Both the position numbers and the translations under genes were made by a program. Below are positions 8,968 through 18,615 of a stretch of DNA of 64,000 bases, one piece after another; the first letter of the stretch is position 1, and every line of letters starts with the position of its first letter. Location of the stretch: contig JBMONI010000018.1 in assembly GCA_049324575.1 (NCBI GenBank), positions 15,040 through 79,039 of the forward strand, given 5' to 3'. A model generated the notes under the pieces. That model was not told the DNA's origin and searched no databases. It saw only the letters and a program-made list of their open reading frames with translations. The stretch is from JBMONI01 sp049324575. GTDB lineage: Bacteria > Omnitrophota > Omnitrophia > Omnitrophales > Aquincolibacteriaceae.

Positions 8968-11844
8968 CTAGACGGTCCGGAGGAAGGATCCGATCGTTTT
9001 CGCCATCGAGGCCCCGCCATGGAGGAGAATGACCGGAAGGTTCTTTGAAGCCAGCGCCTCAAAATCCCCGAGAGCCTGGGCTTTTTTGAGCTCGCCAAAC
9101 GTAAAATGGCTGTCAGGGACTGGAAGATCGATCGCATCATCGGTGAGAATCTCGATGAACGCCCCCGTCTTGGGCCCCCCTTTGTAAAGCTGACCGATCG
9201 AATGGAGGTAACGCGGGCCAAAACCGACGATGACCGGTTTTTTTAGTTTTTTCTGAAGCGCCAAAGCCGCTTTTTGCAAAATCGCCGCATTGGATTTATG
9301 GCGGGCCACATAGGCCAGAAGGGCAAGATATTCGGCGGTTTCAAGCTTCTTCGAGAAATTCTGGAGGACCCGTTTCCCGTCCATTGACTTTTTGCCCACG
9401 TTCCATCCGCCTCTTTTGTGCGTGATCATTTCGTCCGGCTCGGGGACATGTCCGGTCCGCTTGAGGGTCTCGAGAAGCTTGCCGGTGATATCCTTGCTTT
9501 CCTTAACATTCGGCTCGTCAAAAGGATTGATCCCGAGGGTGATGCCGATCACACTCGTAATGATCTCCCAGCGGAGGAACTCGGCCCCTAAAGCGGACGG
9601 AGTCGGCCACTCAAAGACCAGATACGGCAAGCCCCGGCTCTTACATTCATTGAGTCTTGCAGCCCACTCTTTGGAGCGATCGCCTTTCATGGCCATAAAG
9701 ACAAAGACCGCCCGGTCTCCGAAAGAGCTTAATTCGCTCCGGAGATCCGCGATCACGGGGAGGATTCCTTTCCCCTCCTTTCCGGTACTCTCTGCGATCA
9801 ATTGTTCAAGCCATGCCCCAAAGGGGCCCAGCTTCTTCGATAGCATGAAAACCATGTGGTTCTTTCCCGTCGCCGCAAGCCCTGCCAAAAGCGCGGCCGG
9901 ACGGAATGCGGGATGACTCCCGAGGCTCACTTCGGCCTGTGAGGCCTGGCTCAAAACGGCGGCGGTCGCAATCATTTCACGCGCCGGAAGTCCCGCCAAC
10001 AAAGCCGGCACACATCCAAAATAAGAAAGGGCCGAATACCTCCCGCCGATATCGGACGGATTGAGGAATGTTTTTCGGAAATAGCGGTCCGCGGCAGTCC
10101 GCTCAAGCCAGGACCCTTCGTCGGTGATCGCGATAAAATGACGGCCAGCTTTACGCAGGTTATCGGGATTCTCGCCGCCATAATACTTGATCAGTTCACG
10201 GTGGAAAAAATAATACTGGGAGACCGTTTCGACGGTCGAGCCGGATTTGCTGGCAACCAGATAGAGCGTCCGGGACGGCGGATTATTCTTCCGGCAGGCC
10301 GCGACGCCTTCGGGGGTCGTCGTATCGAGAATCGAAAAGGTCAGAAGAGGATTACCCGTCCGAGGAAGGATCGCATGCATCACTTCGGGCGCCAGGCTCG
10401 ATCCTCCCATGCCGAGGAGGACCAAATGGCGATAGCCTTCTTTGGTGATCTCCTCGCGAAGCGCATCGATCTCATACAACCGGCCCAGCATCCATTCCGG
10501 CATCGGGATCCAGCCGAGCCGGTTTCGGATCACCTTCTGATGGGACTCTTCTTCTTTCCACAACGTCGGATCTTTTTCATAAAACCGGGCCTGGCAACGT
10601 TTCTCTTCCATCTCACCCAGGAGCTCGAGAAAATCTTCACGCTCCGACCAAGGGTGGTCGATCGCCACCTGCGCGGGCCCTTTCACCCGTTCCAAAAGGC
10701 GCTTCTGCACATTTTTTTCGATGCTCCGGATCAAGGCATAGAAGGATTCGCAAAAAAGCCGGAGCCCTTCCCGTTGCAGATAGTCCCCCGCTGCCTCGAT
10801 CCCCAAACCGAGGGCTTCGATCTTTTGCAGGACATCCCGGGCCGCCTGCAGCTCCGTTTCGATCCGTCCGGCAGGAACATCCCCCGTGCACAGAAAAGCT
10901 TCCAAGGTCGCAAGCGGCATGGTGTTGACCGTTTCGGCGCCGATCAATTCTGTCACATAGATCAGCTCCGGATAATGAGGATTTTTGGTGCTGGTGCTCG
11001 CCCAAAGCGGCCGTTGGATCCGCGCGCCTCGAGCCGCCAGGGCGCCGAACCGCTCGCCGGAAAAAAGCCGCTTGAACTCCTGATAGATGAGCTTGGCGTT
11101 AGCCACCGCCGCTTTCCCTTGCAGGCTCCGGATCCGTTCGGCTTTGCCGGGGTCCGTTTCTCCCTTCAGCAGGAGAGCCAGTTGCTGATCCAAATGCGTA
11201 TCCCACCGGCTGACAAAGACACTGGCGACCGAATGCACATTGGAGGGATCCCCCCCGTTATCCACAAGCTCTTGCAACCCTTCCTGATACGCGACGGCGA
11301 TTTCCCGGTATTGGCGCACCGAAAAGATCAAGGTCGCATTGACGCTGATCCCGCGGGCAATCAAACGGCGGGTCGCATGAACACCCGCCGCGGTCGCGGG
11401 GACCTTGATCATAAGGTTCGGCCGCTTGACCGTAGCATGAAGCCGCAGTGCTTGCACGACAGTCGCATTCTCGTCATGCGCAAGTGTCGGAACGACCTCC
11501 AGACTCACGAACCCGTCGGCGCCCCGAGAGTCCTTGAAAACAGGAAGGAAAAGATCGCAAGCCTTCTGGATATCCGCGATCGAAAGGGCATCGTAGATCT
11601 GGAGAGCGCTGGACCCCTTTTGGACCCTGTGGGCGATCTCGCGGGCATAATCGCTCTGGGGATGATTGATTGCTTTTTCGAAGATCGTCGGATTGGAAGT
11701 CACGCCCCGGAGGCCGGATTCCTGGATCATTTTTTTGAGCTTGCCGCTGGTAAGGATATCCCGGCTGATAAAATCAAGCCAGGGGCTTTGCCCGGCGGCA
11801 AGAAGGCGAGAAGAAGGCGATTCGATCCCTGTGGAAGATGGCAT
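8968..11844 (-). CDS. Bifunctional transaldolase / glucose-6-phosphate isomerase
   Basis: A 958-residue fusion. Residues 1 to about 370 are transaldolase: GVTSNPTIFEKAI near the N-terminus and MIKVPATAAGVHA holding the Schiff-base lysine. The rest is glucose-6-phosphate isomerase, with LLGMGGSSLAPEV, VASKSGSTVET and a late NPFDEPNVKESK. Known family: bifunctional Tal-Pgi proteins occur in several bacteria and link the non-oxidative pentose phosphate pathway to glycolysis by making and isomerising hexose phosphates. No other pentose phosphate gene is nearby. A 142-bp non-coding gap precedes it, in which I saw no strong promoter. Confidence 0.95.
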   Translation of the reverse strand: MPSSTGIESPSSRLLAAGQSPWLDFISRDILTSGKLKKMIQESGLRGVTSNPTIFEKAINHPQSDYAREIAHRVQKGSSALQIYDALSIADIQKACDLFLPVFKDSRGADGFVSLEVVPTLAHDENATVVQALRLHATVKRPNLMIKVPATAAGVHATRRLIARGISVNATLIFSVRQYREIAVAYQEGLQELVDNGGDPSNVHSVASVFVSRWDTHLDQQLALLLKGETDPGKAERIRSLQGKAAVANAKLIYQEFKRLFSGERFGALAARGARIQRPLWASTSTKNPHYPELIYVTELIGAETVNTMPLATLEAFLCTGDVPAGRIETELQAARDVLQKIEALGLGIEAAGDYLQREGLRLFCESFYALIRSIEKNVQKRLLERVKGPAQVAIDHPWSEREDFLELLGEMEEKRCQARFYEKDPTLWKEEESHQKVIRNRLGWIPMPEWMLGRLYEIDALREEITKEGYRHLVLLGMGGSSLAPEVMHAILPRTGNPLLTFSILDTTTPEGVAACRKNNPPSRTLYLVASKSGSTVETVSQYYFFHRELIKYYGGENPDNLRKAGRHFIAITDEGSWLERTAADRYFRKTFLNPSDIGGRYSALSYFGCVPALLAGLPAREMIATAAVLSQASQAEVSLGSHPAFRPAALLAGLAATGKNHMVFMLSKKLGPFGAWLEQLIAESTGKEGKGILPVIADLRSELSSFGDRAVFVFMAMKGDRSKEWAARLNECKSRGLPYLVFEWPTPSALGAEFLRWEIITSVIGITLGINPFDEPNVKESKDITGKLLETLKRTGHVPEPDEMITHKRGGWNVGKKSMDGKRVLQNFSKKLETAEYLALLAYVARHKSNAAILQKAALALQKKLKKPVIVGFGPRYLHSIGQLYKGGPKTGAFIEILTDDAIDLPVPDSHFTFGELKKAQALGDFEALASKNLPVILLHGGASMAKTIGSFLRTV

Positions 11845-11986
11845 TTAGACCCCGCTCGGAATAGCGTATCTCGGTTGATCTTCGACTCCGGTTCCCGCGA
11901 AGTTTCGGCGGAAACACAAAGCAGTCCCTCCTCCCAAGATCTTTTTCCGGGAAAAAGGGGACTAAAAATGAAGGCTCGGTCTAGGG

Positions 11987-12217
11987 TCAGTCTTGTTTCG
12001 GGGGATTGATCCGGACGACGTTCACCGCCTGCGCCCCTTTGGGCCCCTGGCTCATTTCAAACTCGACTTCTTCGCCTTCTTTGAGGCTTTTGTACCCGTC
12101 TCCGGTGATCGCGGAAAAGTGCACGAAAATATCTTTTCCTTCCGCCGAGCCACCCTGAGGCGTAATGAACCCATAACCTTTTTGGTTGCTAAACCACTTC
12201 ACAACACCCTTTGCCAT
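11987..12217 (-). CDS. Cold-shock domain protein (CspA family)
   Basis: A 76-residue single-domain cold-shock protein that binds single-stranded nucleic acid. RNP1 is KGYGFI and RNP2 is DIFVHFSAI, preceded by the usual KWFSNQ. Two extra residues in the loop GGSAEGKD make it slightly longer than E. coli CspA. AAGGAG lies 8 nt before the ATG, and a near-consensus promoter lies about 95 bp upstream, leaving a long untranslated leader, which in known csp genes takes part in cold regulation. Confidence 0.96.
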   Translation of the reverse strand: MAKGVVKWFSNQKGYGFITPQGGSAEGKDIFVHFSAITGDGYKSLKEGEEVEFEMSQGPKGAQAVNVVRINPPKQD

Positions 12218-12310
12218 ACGGAACGTTCTCCTTCATTTTTGCCGGATTCCCCCATCGAACATCACTGCCCGTGTGGAAAACAGCGTATTGCATGTTGCTA
12301 TAGCGGAAGA

Positions 12311-12338
12311 AGTATAACATAGGAAGTACTCGAGTCAA
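12311..12338 (-). promoter_or_regulatory. Sigma-70-type promoter of the cold-shock gene
   Basis: On the minus strand TTGACT and TATACT are separated by 16 bp, close to consensus. It points at the cold-shock gene and would leave an mRNA leader of about 85 nt, as is typical of csp transcripts. Confidence 0.75.
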
Positions 12339-12359
12339 CGAGATTTTGGGTTCCAAAAC

Positions 12360-12377
12360 GCGACGGGCGCCCGTCGC
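12360..12377 (-). terminator. GC-rich palindrome, likely terminator of the STAS-PilZ pair
   Basis: A perfect 18-bp palindrome centred on GGGCGCCC, followed on the minus strand by a short T run (GTTTT). It sits between the stop of the 12428-13159 gene and the cold-shock promoter, where a terminator would be expected. The T tract is short, so efficiency is uncertain; it could instead bind a dimeric regulator. Confidence 0.5.
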
Positions 12378-12427
12378 CACACCTCACGGACGCCCTGCTT
12401 ATCGGAGAACGCTTACCCCGCTCTGTC

Positions 12428-13159
12428 TCAATGGGTTTCGTCGAACTTGACCGCGAGACCGATCTGTTTTTTCTTCATCTCCCAGCGAATAACCTGCCCC
12501 GTGACACAATATTTCTCCGGAAAATTCGCACAGGGCAGCAACGTCATCTCGGTCTTGTAATCGGCGCGCTCGGTGAGCGGCCAGACTTTTTCGGCCTCAT
12601 CCAGATCCAGGAATTCAGCGAAAAGACCGCCCTCGCTGATATTCGTCGTGATCGCCCGGGCGCGGACTTCCCTGCCGCCGGCGTCACGGATCATGAGTTC
12701 CACGGGAATCGCCACATGCATTCGTTTGGCGCGCCGGCGCTCCAAGGCATGTCCGACCGACTCTTCACGAATCGAGGAAGATTCGCGGACGATCTTTTTC
12801 TCCCGGCTTTTTTCCATCAAATACGGCCCGAGATACTCCGCGACCTCCTCTTCTTTCTGACACAGGGTCACGTTCTGCGGAACATGGGTATCGGCCAGGA
12901 TCCCGGCAAGTTCTTGGGAAGCTCCGTAGATAAGACTGTCGTGAGGCCGAAGGCAAGCCGCCATGAGCCGGCGGACCCCGATCGGGTCCAATCCGTCCGT
13001 GTGTTTGAGATTTAAAATAACGCGCTGCATCCTGCGCCGTCGGATCATCCGTTCGATCTTATGGGCCGCGTCCTGCACGGTTGCTTCCGTGGTGTGGCCG
13101 TCGAGGTCGAAAATCCCTACCGCGCCGATCTCTCGCGTGCTGACTTTGAGCTGTTTCAT
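12428..13159 (-). CDS. STAS-like plus PilZ domain protein
   Basis: Residues 1 to about 110 resemble a STAS/anti-sigma-factor-antagonist fold: VGIFDLDG and RVILNLKHTDGLDPIGVRRLMAA. A linker leads to a PilZ domain from about residue 139, with the c-di-GMP motif pair RRAKR and NISEGG. This suggests a cytoplasmic protein that binds cyclic di-GMP and relays it through the STAS part. It overlaps its upstream paralogue by 4 bp (ATGA), so the two are made together. Target unknown; a pilus or envelope role is only a guess. Confidence 0.8.
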   Translation of the reverse strand: MKQLKVSTREIGAVGIFDLDGHTTEATVQDAAHKIERMIRRRRMQRVILNLKHTDGLDPIGVRRLMAACLRPHDSLIYGASQELAGILADTHVPQNVTLCQKEEEVAEYLGPYLMEKSREKKIVRESSSIREESVGHALERRRAKRMHVAIPVELMIRDAGGREVRARAITTNISEGGLFAEFLDLDEAEKVWPLTERADYKTEMTLLPCANFPEKYCVTGQVIRWEMKKKQIGLAVKFDETH

Positions 13160-13971
13160 TGGTTTCGCCCGCCGGATCCTTCGCCCCGGAAGGCATTGCC
13201 CCCATTCTTTAGATTTTTATTACGTGCAATCATGGCCTTGGCCGTAACGTGCTTTTCGATCCACTCGCGCACGATCCCCTGGATCTCGGGTGCAAAGCCG
13301 TAAAACTCGAGACCAAATCCCCCGTCTGAAAAATGCCCGTGGACAAGCTTTCCGCGTCCGTCGATCACGAGATCGTTCTCAAGGAAAAGTTTGATCTGCA
13401 GGAATTTGAGATCATAGGGATCGATCGAGCGGCGCATTTCATCCTCAACCCGGGAGTTGATAAATTCCGCGTAAAGACCTCCCTCGCTCAGATTCGTCAC
13501 GACCGCGTAGCCTTCTTCCGGCTTCCCTTTTTGAGTTTCAAAAACGAATTCGAGAGGCAGTACCGTCCCCAAACGGATATGCCGCCTTTTTTCGGCCTCA
13601 TACATCCCATCCAGCGGTGAGGCGGCCAACTCGTCCGCCAATGCATAGGTCGCATCGATCGGATCCCCGATACACAACATCCGGTGGGCCACGTCCCGGG
13701 TCTGAAAACGGTTCCGGACCTCTTCATCCGGCGACAGGAGAACGCATTTGTTCATCAAAACCGTCTGATTGAGAATGGCAGCGACCCCGGTCTCATCGAT
13801 CGTGCTCATGTCGGCGGCATTGAAGAGCACATTCTTCCTGAGATTATTCCGGAGCACTTTCTTCATGGCGGATTCCGCCTGGTAAACGAAATCGCCGGAA
13901 AAATTCCCCATGATTTCAAAGATCCTGACATTCCCGACGCTTTTGGATTTAATCTGGCTTTTGACGAACAT
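13156..13971 (-). CDS. STAS-like plus PilZ domain protein (paralogue)
   Basis: A 271-residue relative of the next gene with the same order of parts. The N-terminal STAS-like half has VRIFEIMGNFSGDFVYQ and NVLFNAADMSTIDETGVAAI. The PilZ half, from about residue 135, has the c-di-GMP motifs RRHIR and NLSEGG. A strong AAGGAGA precedes the ATG by a few bases, and the 180-bp AT-rich region upstream probably holds its promoter. Paired STAS-PilZ paralogues suggest a heterodimer or two-step relay, which is inference. Confidence 0.8.
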   Translation of the reverse strand: MFVKSQIKSKSVGNVRIFEIMGNFSGDFVYQAESAMKKVLRNNLRKNVLFNAADMSTIDETGVAAILNQTVLMNKCVLLSPDEEVRNRFQTRDVAHRMLCIGDPIDATYALADELAASPLDGMYEAEKRRHIRLGTVLPLEFVFETQKGKPEEGYAVVTNLSEGGLYAEFINSRVEDEMRRSIDPYDLKFLQIKLFLENDLVIDGRGKLVHGHFSDGGFGLEFYGFAPEIQGIVREWIEKHVTAKAMIARNKNLKNGGNAFRGEGSGGRNQ

Positions 13972-14152
13972 TTGGCTTTCTCCTTTATGTAATTAAGTTC
14001 TCCTAGTCTTAATAAATAGCTTTTATTATCTATTACATTGTAACGATAGCATACGTTACTTAATAAATCAAATTAGTATCATAAAAAAGTTTTAATTAGC
14101 ATACGTGCTCATAAATATATAACTATTTATAGTATTAGCTAGCTATGCAAAA
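13972..14152. promoter_or_regulatory. AT-rich control region upstream of the STAS-PilZ operon
   Basis: 180 bases with very few G/C, in sharp contrast to the GC-rich surroundings. It holds an inverted repeat GTAACG-8 nt-CGTTAC (14040-14059) and a repeated AGCATACGT (14047 and 14097). No gene is seen. It probably carries the promoter and operator of the operon starting at 13971; I could not pick one certain -10/-35 pair. Confidence 0.5.
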
Positions 14153-15514
14153 TTACTTACGGATCTGCTTAAGACGATCAGCGAGGGTCTTTTCGAAGCC
14201 TCGATCGGTAGGAACATAATAGACAGGACAGTCGGGGAGATACTCTTGAGGAACGAACCCGCCTTCGAAATGGTGAACATATTGATAGCCTTGTCCGTGG
14301 CCTAATTTCTTGGAAAGAGATGTACTTGAATCCCGTAAATGGGCCGGAACTTCTTTGACGGCATGGTTTTGAATGTCAGCCGACGCTTTTTCAAGTGCCA
14401 TATACGCCGCATTGCTTTTGGGCGCCAGCGCCATGTAAACGACCGCATGGGCCAGAATAATCCTCGCTTCCGGCATCCCGACGAACTCGATCGCTTGCAT
14501 CGCCGAGGCGGCCAGGATTAATGCCTGAGGGTCCGCATTCCCGATATCTTCGCTCGCCAGGATGAGGATGCGCCGCATAATGAAACGGGGATCTTCCCCA
14601 GCATCGAGCATTTTGGCCAGCCAGTAGATAGCCGCATCGGGCGAAGACCCACGCATGCTTTTGATGAAAGCGCTGGCCGCATCATAATGATAATCCCCTG
14701 CTTTGTCGTGGTAGAGCCACTTCTTTTGGCAGGATTCTTCCGCAACTTTGCGATCAAAATGGATCACACCGTCCTGATCGGGCGTTGTGGACCGAATCCC
14801 CACTTCAAGCGCATTCAGGACCTTCCGGGCGTCCCCCAACGCGCTCTGCACCAGATGCTCCACCGCCTCTTCTTCGATCCGCACTTTGATCTTGCCGTAC
14901 CCCCGTTCGGGATCGTTCAGGGCCCGGAAAAGGACCTGGCGCAGATCCGGTTCCCCCAGCGGCCTCAACTCAAAAACAATCGCGCGGGAAAGAAGCGGCG
15001 CATTGACCGCGAAAGAAGGATTTTGGGTCGTCGCACCGATGAGGATCAGGACCCCATGCTCAACATCGGGCATCAGGACATCCTGCTGAGCCCGGTTAAA
15101 GCGGTGGATCTCATCAATAAAGAGAACGGTCCTTCGCCGGGAGGTCCGGAGGAGTTGACGGGCCGCCTGGATCACGGCTCTGAGCTCACTGACCCCCGCC
15201 TCGACCGCATTCAGCGAAATGAATTTCGCCTGGGTCATCTTGGCAATGACAAGGGCCAGGGTCGTTTTTCCGCTGCCCGAAGGCCCGTAGAACAAAAGGG
15301 ACTGCAATCGGTCGGCCTGAAGAACCCGCCGCAGGATCTTGCCCGGAGCTAAAATATGGGATTGTCCGACGATATCGTCCAGATGGGCGGGACGCATACG
15401 GACCGCGAGCGGAAGCAAATCCGGATCCCTACGAAGGTCGCTAGCGCTTTCCCCCGCTCCTCTTCCCTCTCCAAAAAGGTCCGGAGAAATGTCCGGAGTA
15501 TTCTTTTTCGGCAT
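14153..15514 (-). CDS. rarA: Replication-associated recombination protein A (RarA/MgsA)
   Basis: AAA+ ATPase of the clamp-loader clade, 453 residues. It shows RMRPAHLDDIVGQSHIL, Walker A YGPSGSGKTTLALVIA, Walker B TVLFIDEIHRFNRAQQD, sensor 1 LIGATTQNPSFAV and the family-typical C-terminal SIKSMRGSSPDAAIYWLAKM. RarA helps at stalled replication forks. AGGAGG precedes the ATG at about 8 nt. The first 30 residues are a charged, poorly conserved lead-in. It lies just downstream of pheT and may be co-transcribed with it. Confidence 0.95.
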   Translation of the reverse strand: MPKKNTPDISPDLFGEGRGAGESASDLRRDPDLLPLAVRMRPAHLDDIVGQSHILAPGKILRRVLQADRLQSLLFYGPSGSGKTTLALVIAKMTQAKFISLNAVEAGVSELRAVIQAARQLLRTSRRRTVLFIDEIHRFNRAQQDVLMPDVEHGVLILIGATTQNPSFAVNAPLLSRAIVFELRPLGEPDLRQVLFRALNDPERGYGKIKVRIEEEAVEHLVQSALGDARKVLNALEVGIRSTTPDQDGVIHFDRKVAEESCQKKWLYHDKAGDYHYDAASAFIKSMRGSSPDAAIYWLAKMLDAGEDPRFIMRRILILASEDIGNADPQALILAASAMQAIEFVGMPEARIILAHAVVYMALAPKSNAAYMALEKASADIQNHAVKEVPAHLRDSSTSLSKKLGHGQGYQYVHHFEGGFVPQEYLPDCPVYYVPTDRGFEKTLADRLKQIRK

Positions 15515-15541
15515 GCCGAAGCCTCCTAGGCTCCCTGAGGG

Positions 15542-17599
15542 CTATTGAAAGGCTGCCTGGAATTCGCGGACGATCGTTGCCGCGATCTGGTCATGAAGGA
15601 CCTGGATCTCCTCAGAGACCAGTGTGCGTTCGTCGGACTGATACGTGACCCGAAGCCCCAGATTTTTGCATCCGGCAGGAACGCGGCCCCCTTCGAAAAG
15701 ATCGAAGATCTCCACCCGACGGACCATTTCTTTTCCGAGCTTTCGGATCACTCCAATCACCTGATCGGCTTTCACCTCATGGCGGACGGTTACGGAAATA
15801 TCCCGTTCGATCGAAGGGAACTTAGGCCATTCCGCGAAAGGTTTGACACGCGGCAGAACATCCAGAAGCAGTTCCAACGCGATCTCGGCCACAAAAACCG
15901 GAGATTCGAGCCCCCAGTGCTTTTCAAGTTCCGGACGGACCTGCCCCATGAATCCGACGATCCTCTCCCCGATCTGAAGGGACTCGCAAATGCCCGGATC
16001 GCACCAGGCCGGGATCCGTGCCCGCGTCCAGGCCCAGGTCCCCACCCCAAGGCGGTCCAAGACCGACTCAAGGACCCCTTTTAAATCATAATAGGTCACC
16101 GGACGCCCCGCATCCGAGCGACTTTTGGGCTTCCAATGCCCGGCCATGGCGACGCCTAGCGTCTTGATCTCCTGCGGCGCCTTGGCATGAGGCCCCTTCT
16201 GATAGAGATTCGCAATCTCGAAAAAAAAGTTATCCGTATTCCCATGGAAGTTATTCCGCTTGATCACCTCCAGATGGCTGGTCGTAAACGACGGACGCAT
16301 CCAGCACAATTCTTTATTCTGGGGGTTGGAAACGAACACCGCCCCTGCCAGATCCTTGTCTTTGTCCAAACCCTTTTCGGAAATAAGGCTAAAAGTCACC
16401 AGCTCAAAAAAGCCCAAACCGGAAAAGATCCCGGCAAGACGCTCTTCAAAGCGAAAAAGCGGCGCATCTCCGCCCCCGGAAGGGGCCCGTTCGGGCAAAT
16501 GCTCGGGGATATTCTCGTAACCGTAGATCCTCGCAATCTCCTCGATCAGGTCGATGGGCTTGCCGAGGTCCTCGCGAAAAGAAGGCACAGTGACTTTCCA
16601 GCATTTCGGCGACGCCGTCTGGACACCGAGCCCCAAACGCGTCAGGATCGAATGCACCTGATGCTCCTTGATCTCGATCCCGAGCGTTTTGACGATCTCA
16701 ATGGCCTGCAGCTGAATGACCGGCCGGGGCATGCCAGGCTTATCCCCTTTACGGATCCCTTGCCCAATCAACCGGGGTTTGACATATTTCTGGATAAGGG
16801 TCAGCGCCCTTTCCCGCCCAAGGTCCACTCCTTCGGGGTCGACCCGCCGCTCGAACCGGTAAGAAGACTCGCTCGAAAGCCCATAACGGCGCGCCGCCTG
16901 ACGGATCCAGCGAGGATGAAAGAACGCAGACTCAAGAAGAACGTTCCGCGTTTGAAGCGTGACTTCCGTTTCCTTGCCGCCCATGACTCCCGCCAGCGCC
17001 ACGGGCTTATCCCGGTCGGCGATCACAAGGTCAGCCGCTTTCAGTTCCAGCTCCCGCCCGTCGATCAGGAGGAGTTTTTCGCCGTCTTTGGCACGACGGA
17101 TCTTGATCTCCTGCCCGGCGAGACGATCGGCGTCAAACGCATGGAGCGGCTGGCCGGTTTCTAGCAGAACATAGTTCGTAATATCCACCAGCGGGCTGAT
17201 CAAGCGCACCCCGCAAGCGCTGAGGCGCTGGCGCATGAATTCGGGTGTTTCGCCTTGTCCGATCCCCTCGATCAGAACGCCGGTATAATACGGGCAGGCC
17301 TCCAGATCGCGGATCTCGATCTTCCATCCGGAAACCGCCTTGCGGTTCTTCCCATCATCGATTGAGGGCATTTTAAGCGAAAGATTTTCGACTGCCGCGA
17401 TCTCGCGGGCGACCCCGAGATGCGAAAGCCAATCCGGACGGTTCGTTGTCACCTCGACCTCAAAAAGATGATCTTTGGTGGGAGGAAAAAGCTCGAACTT
17501 TTTGACCTCGAGCCCCGCCATGGTCAGACGGTCGGCGATCTGCCCGTAGGGCGGCGCGATATTGACGAATTCCTGGAGCCAATTCAAGCTGAGCTTCAT
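15542..17599 (-). CDS. pheT: Phenylalanyl-tRNA synthetase beta subunit, short form
   Basis: PheT of 685 residues. It starts MKLSLNWLQEFV and has the B3/B4 editing region and B5 region (RRYGLSSESSYRFERRVDPEG is diagnostic), the synthetase-like core and a C-terminal FDX-ACB anticodon-binding domain. The usual EMAP-type tRNA-binding OB domain is missing: after TMAGLEVKKFELF the sequence jumps directly to VEVTTNRPDWLSHLGVAREIA, which explains the length of about 100 residues below normal. Its ATG overlaps the pheS stop by 4 bp. Confidence 0.96.
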   Translation of the reverse strand: MKLSLNWLQEFVNIAPPYGQIADRLTMAGLEVKKFELFPPTKDHLFEVEVTTNRPDWLSHLGVAREIAAVENLSLKMPSIDDGKNRKAVSGWKIEIRDLEACPYYTGVLIEGIGQGETPEFMRQRLSACGVRLISPLVDITNYVLLETGQPLHAFDADRLAGQEIKIRRAKDGEKLLLIDGRELELKAADLVIADRDKPVALAGVMGGKETEVTLQTRNVLLESAFFHPRWIRQAARRYGLSSESSYRFERRVDPEGVDLGRERALTLIQKYVKPRLIGQGIRKGDKPGMPRPVIQLQAIEIVKTLGIEIKEHQVHSILTRLGLGVQTASPKCWKVTVPSFREDLGKPIDLIEEIARIYGYENIPEHLPERAPSGGGDAPLFRFEERLAGIFSGLGFFELVTFSLISEKGLDKDKDLAGAVFVSNPQNKELCWMRPSFTTSHLEVIKRNNFHGNTDNFFFEIANLYQKGPHAKAPQEIKTLGVAMAGHWKPKSRSDAGRPVTYYDLKGVLESVLDRLGVGTWAWTRARIPAWCDPGICESLQIGERIVGFMGQVRPELEKHWGLESPVFVAEIALELLLDVLPRVKPFAEWPKFPSIERDISVTVRHEVKADQVIGVIRKLGKEMVRRVEIFDLFEGGRVPAGCKNLGLRVTYQSDERTLVSEEIQVLHDQIAATIVREFQAAFQ

Positions 17600-18573
17600 G
17601 CGAACTGCCTCAAGAAACGAAGATCGTTCTCATAGAATAAGCGGATATCTTGGATCCCGTGCCGCAGCATTGCGATCCGTTCCACCCCCAAACCAAAAGC
17701 GAAGCCCTGGACCGAGCCTGGGTCATAACCCACAGCTTTAAAAACATTCGGATTTACGCACCCCGCACCGAGGATCTCGAGCCAGCCTCGGTTCCCCCAT
17801 TGGAGGTCGACCTCGACACTGGGCTCCGTAAAAGGAAAGAAATGCGGACGGAAGCGGATCTTGACGTCCTGGCCGAAAAGCTCCCGCAAAAAAAGATGCA
17901 GGATCCCTTTCAGATCGCTGAACGTGGTCCGGTCATCGACCATCAGCCCTTCGATCTGATGGAACATGAACGAGTGGCTCGCATCCACCGTATCGGGGCG
18001 GTAGACGCGCCCCGGGGCAATGATCCGCAGCGGTGGTTTTTGGGCCTGCATCACACGGATCTGGACCGTCGAGGTCTGGGAGCGCAAAAGATATCCATCC
18101 CCGGCATAGAACGTGTCGAACGCATCCCGCGAAGCATGGTCCAGAGGAATGTTGAGGGCGGTAAAATTATGAAACTCGGTCTCGATCTCCGGACCGTCCA
18201 CAACGCTAAATCCCAACTTGGAAAAAATCCCCGCAATATCACGGATCGTCTGGGTGATCGGGTGCGTCCGGCCAAGGCGTGGCGCGATCCCGGGCAAGCT
18301 CTCATCGAACACCCCTTCGCGGAGGACCGGAGCCCCGGCCGTCTTCTTCTTCTCCTGAAAGGCCCGTTCAAGCGTATTCTTGAGCTGGTTCACCGCAGCG
18401 CCATAGGCCTTGCGGGATTCCGGGGCCAAATTGCGAATCTCCTCTAAAAGGGCCGTGACCTTGCCCTTTTTCCCAAGGAAAAGCACCCGAAAGGCCTCCA
18501 GTTCCTCCGACGTGCGGAGCGAAGCCAGCTTGCTCATCGCTTCCCGCTCGATTTCTTGAACGTGATCCACCAT
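17596..18573 (-). CDS. pheS: Phenylalanyl-tRNA synthetase alpha subunit
   Basis: Class II synthetase subunit, 325 residues. It has an N-terminal coiled coil, then motif 2 and 3 elements: GPEIETEFHNFTALNIPLDHASRD, LLRSQTSTVQIR, FHQIEGLMVD and GFAFGLGVERIAMLRHGI. With PheT it forms the alpha2-beta2 enzyme that charges tRNA-Phe. It sits in the common infC-rpmI-rplT-pheS-pheT order and is coupled to pheT by an ATGA overlap. Confidence 0.97.
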   Translation of the reverse strand: MVDHVQEIEREAMSKLASLRTSEELEAFRVLFLGKKGKVTALLEEIRNLAPESRKAYGAAVNQLKNTLERAFQEKKKTAGAPVLREGVFDESLPGIAPRLGRTHPITQTIRDIAGIFSKLGFSVVDGPEIETEFHNFTALNIPLDHASRDAFDTFYAGDGYLLRSQTSTVQIRVMQAQKPPLRIIAPGRVYRPDTVDASHSFMFHQIEGLMVDDRTTFSDLKGILHLFLRELFGQDVKIRFRPHFFPFTEPSVEVDLQWGNRGWLEILGAGCVNPNVFKAVGYDPGSVQGFAFGLGVERIAMLRHGIQDIRLFYENDLRFLRQFA

Positions 18574-18615
18574 GGAGATATCCTGGAGCTGCCGCGCTGG
18601 CCCTGGGTATTGGGA

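Noticed and set aside
11930..11965. Terminator-like CTTTTTC/GAAAAAG hairpin after the cold-shock gene
   Set aside because: The stem is almost all A-T and no T run follows, so it is not a convincing terminator.
10138..12009. 623-codon open frame on the plus strand
   Set aside because: It lies opposite the well-supported Tal-Pgi gene and has no recognisable motif; high GC makes long antisense frames common here.
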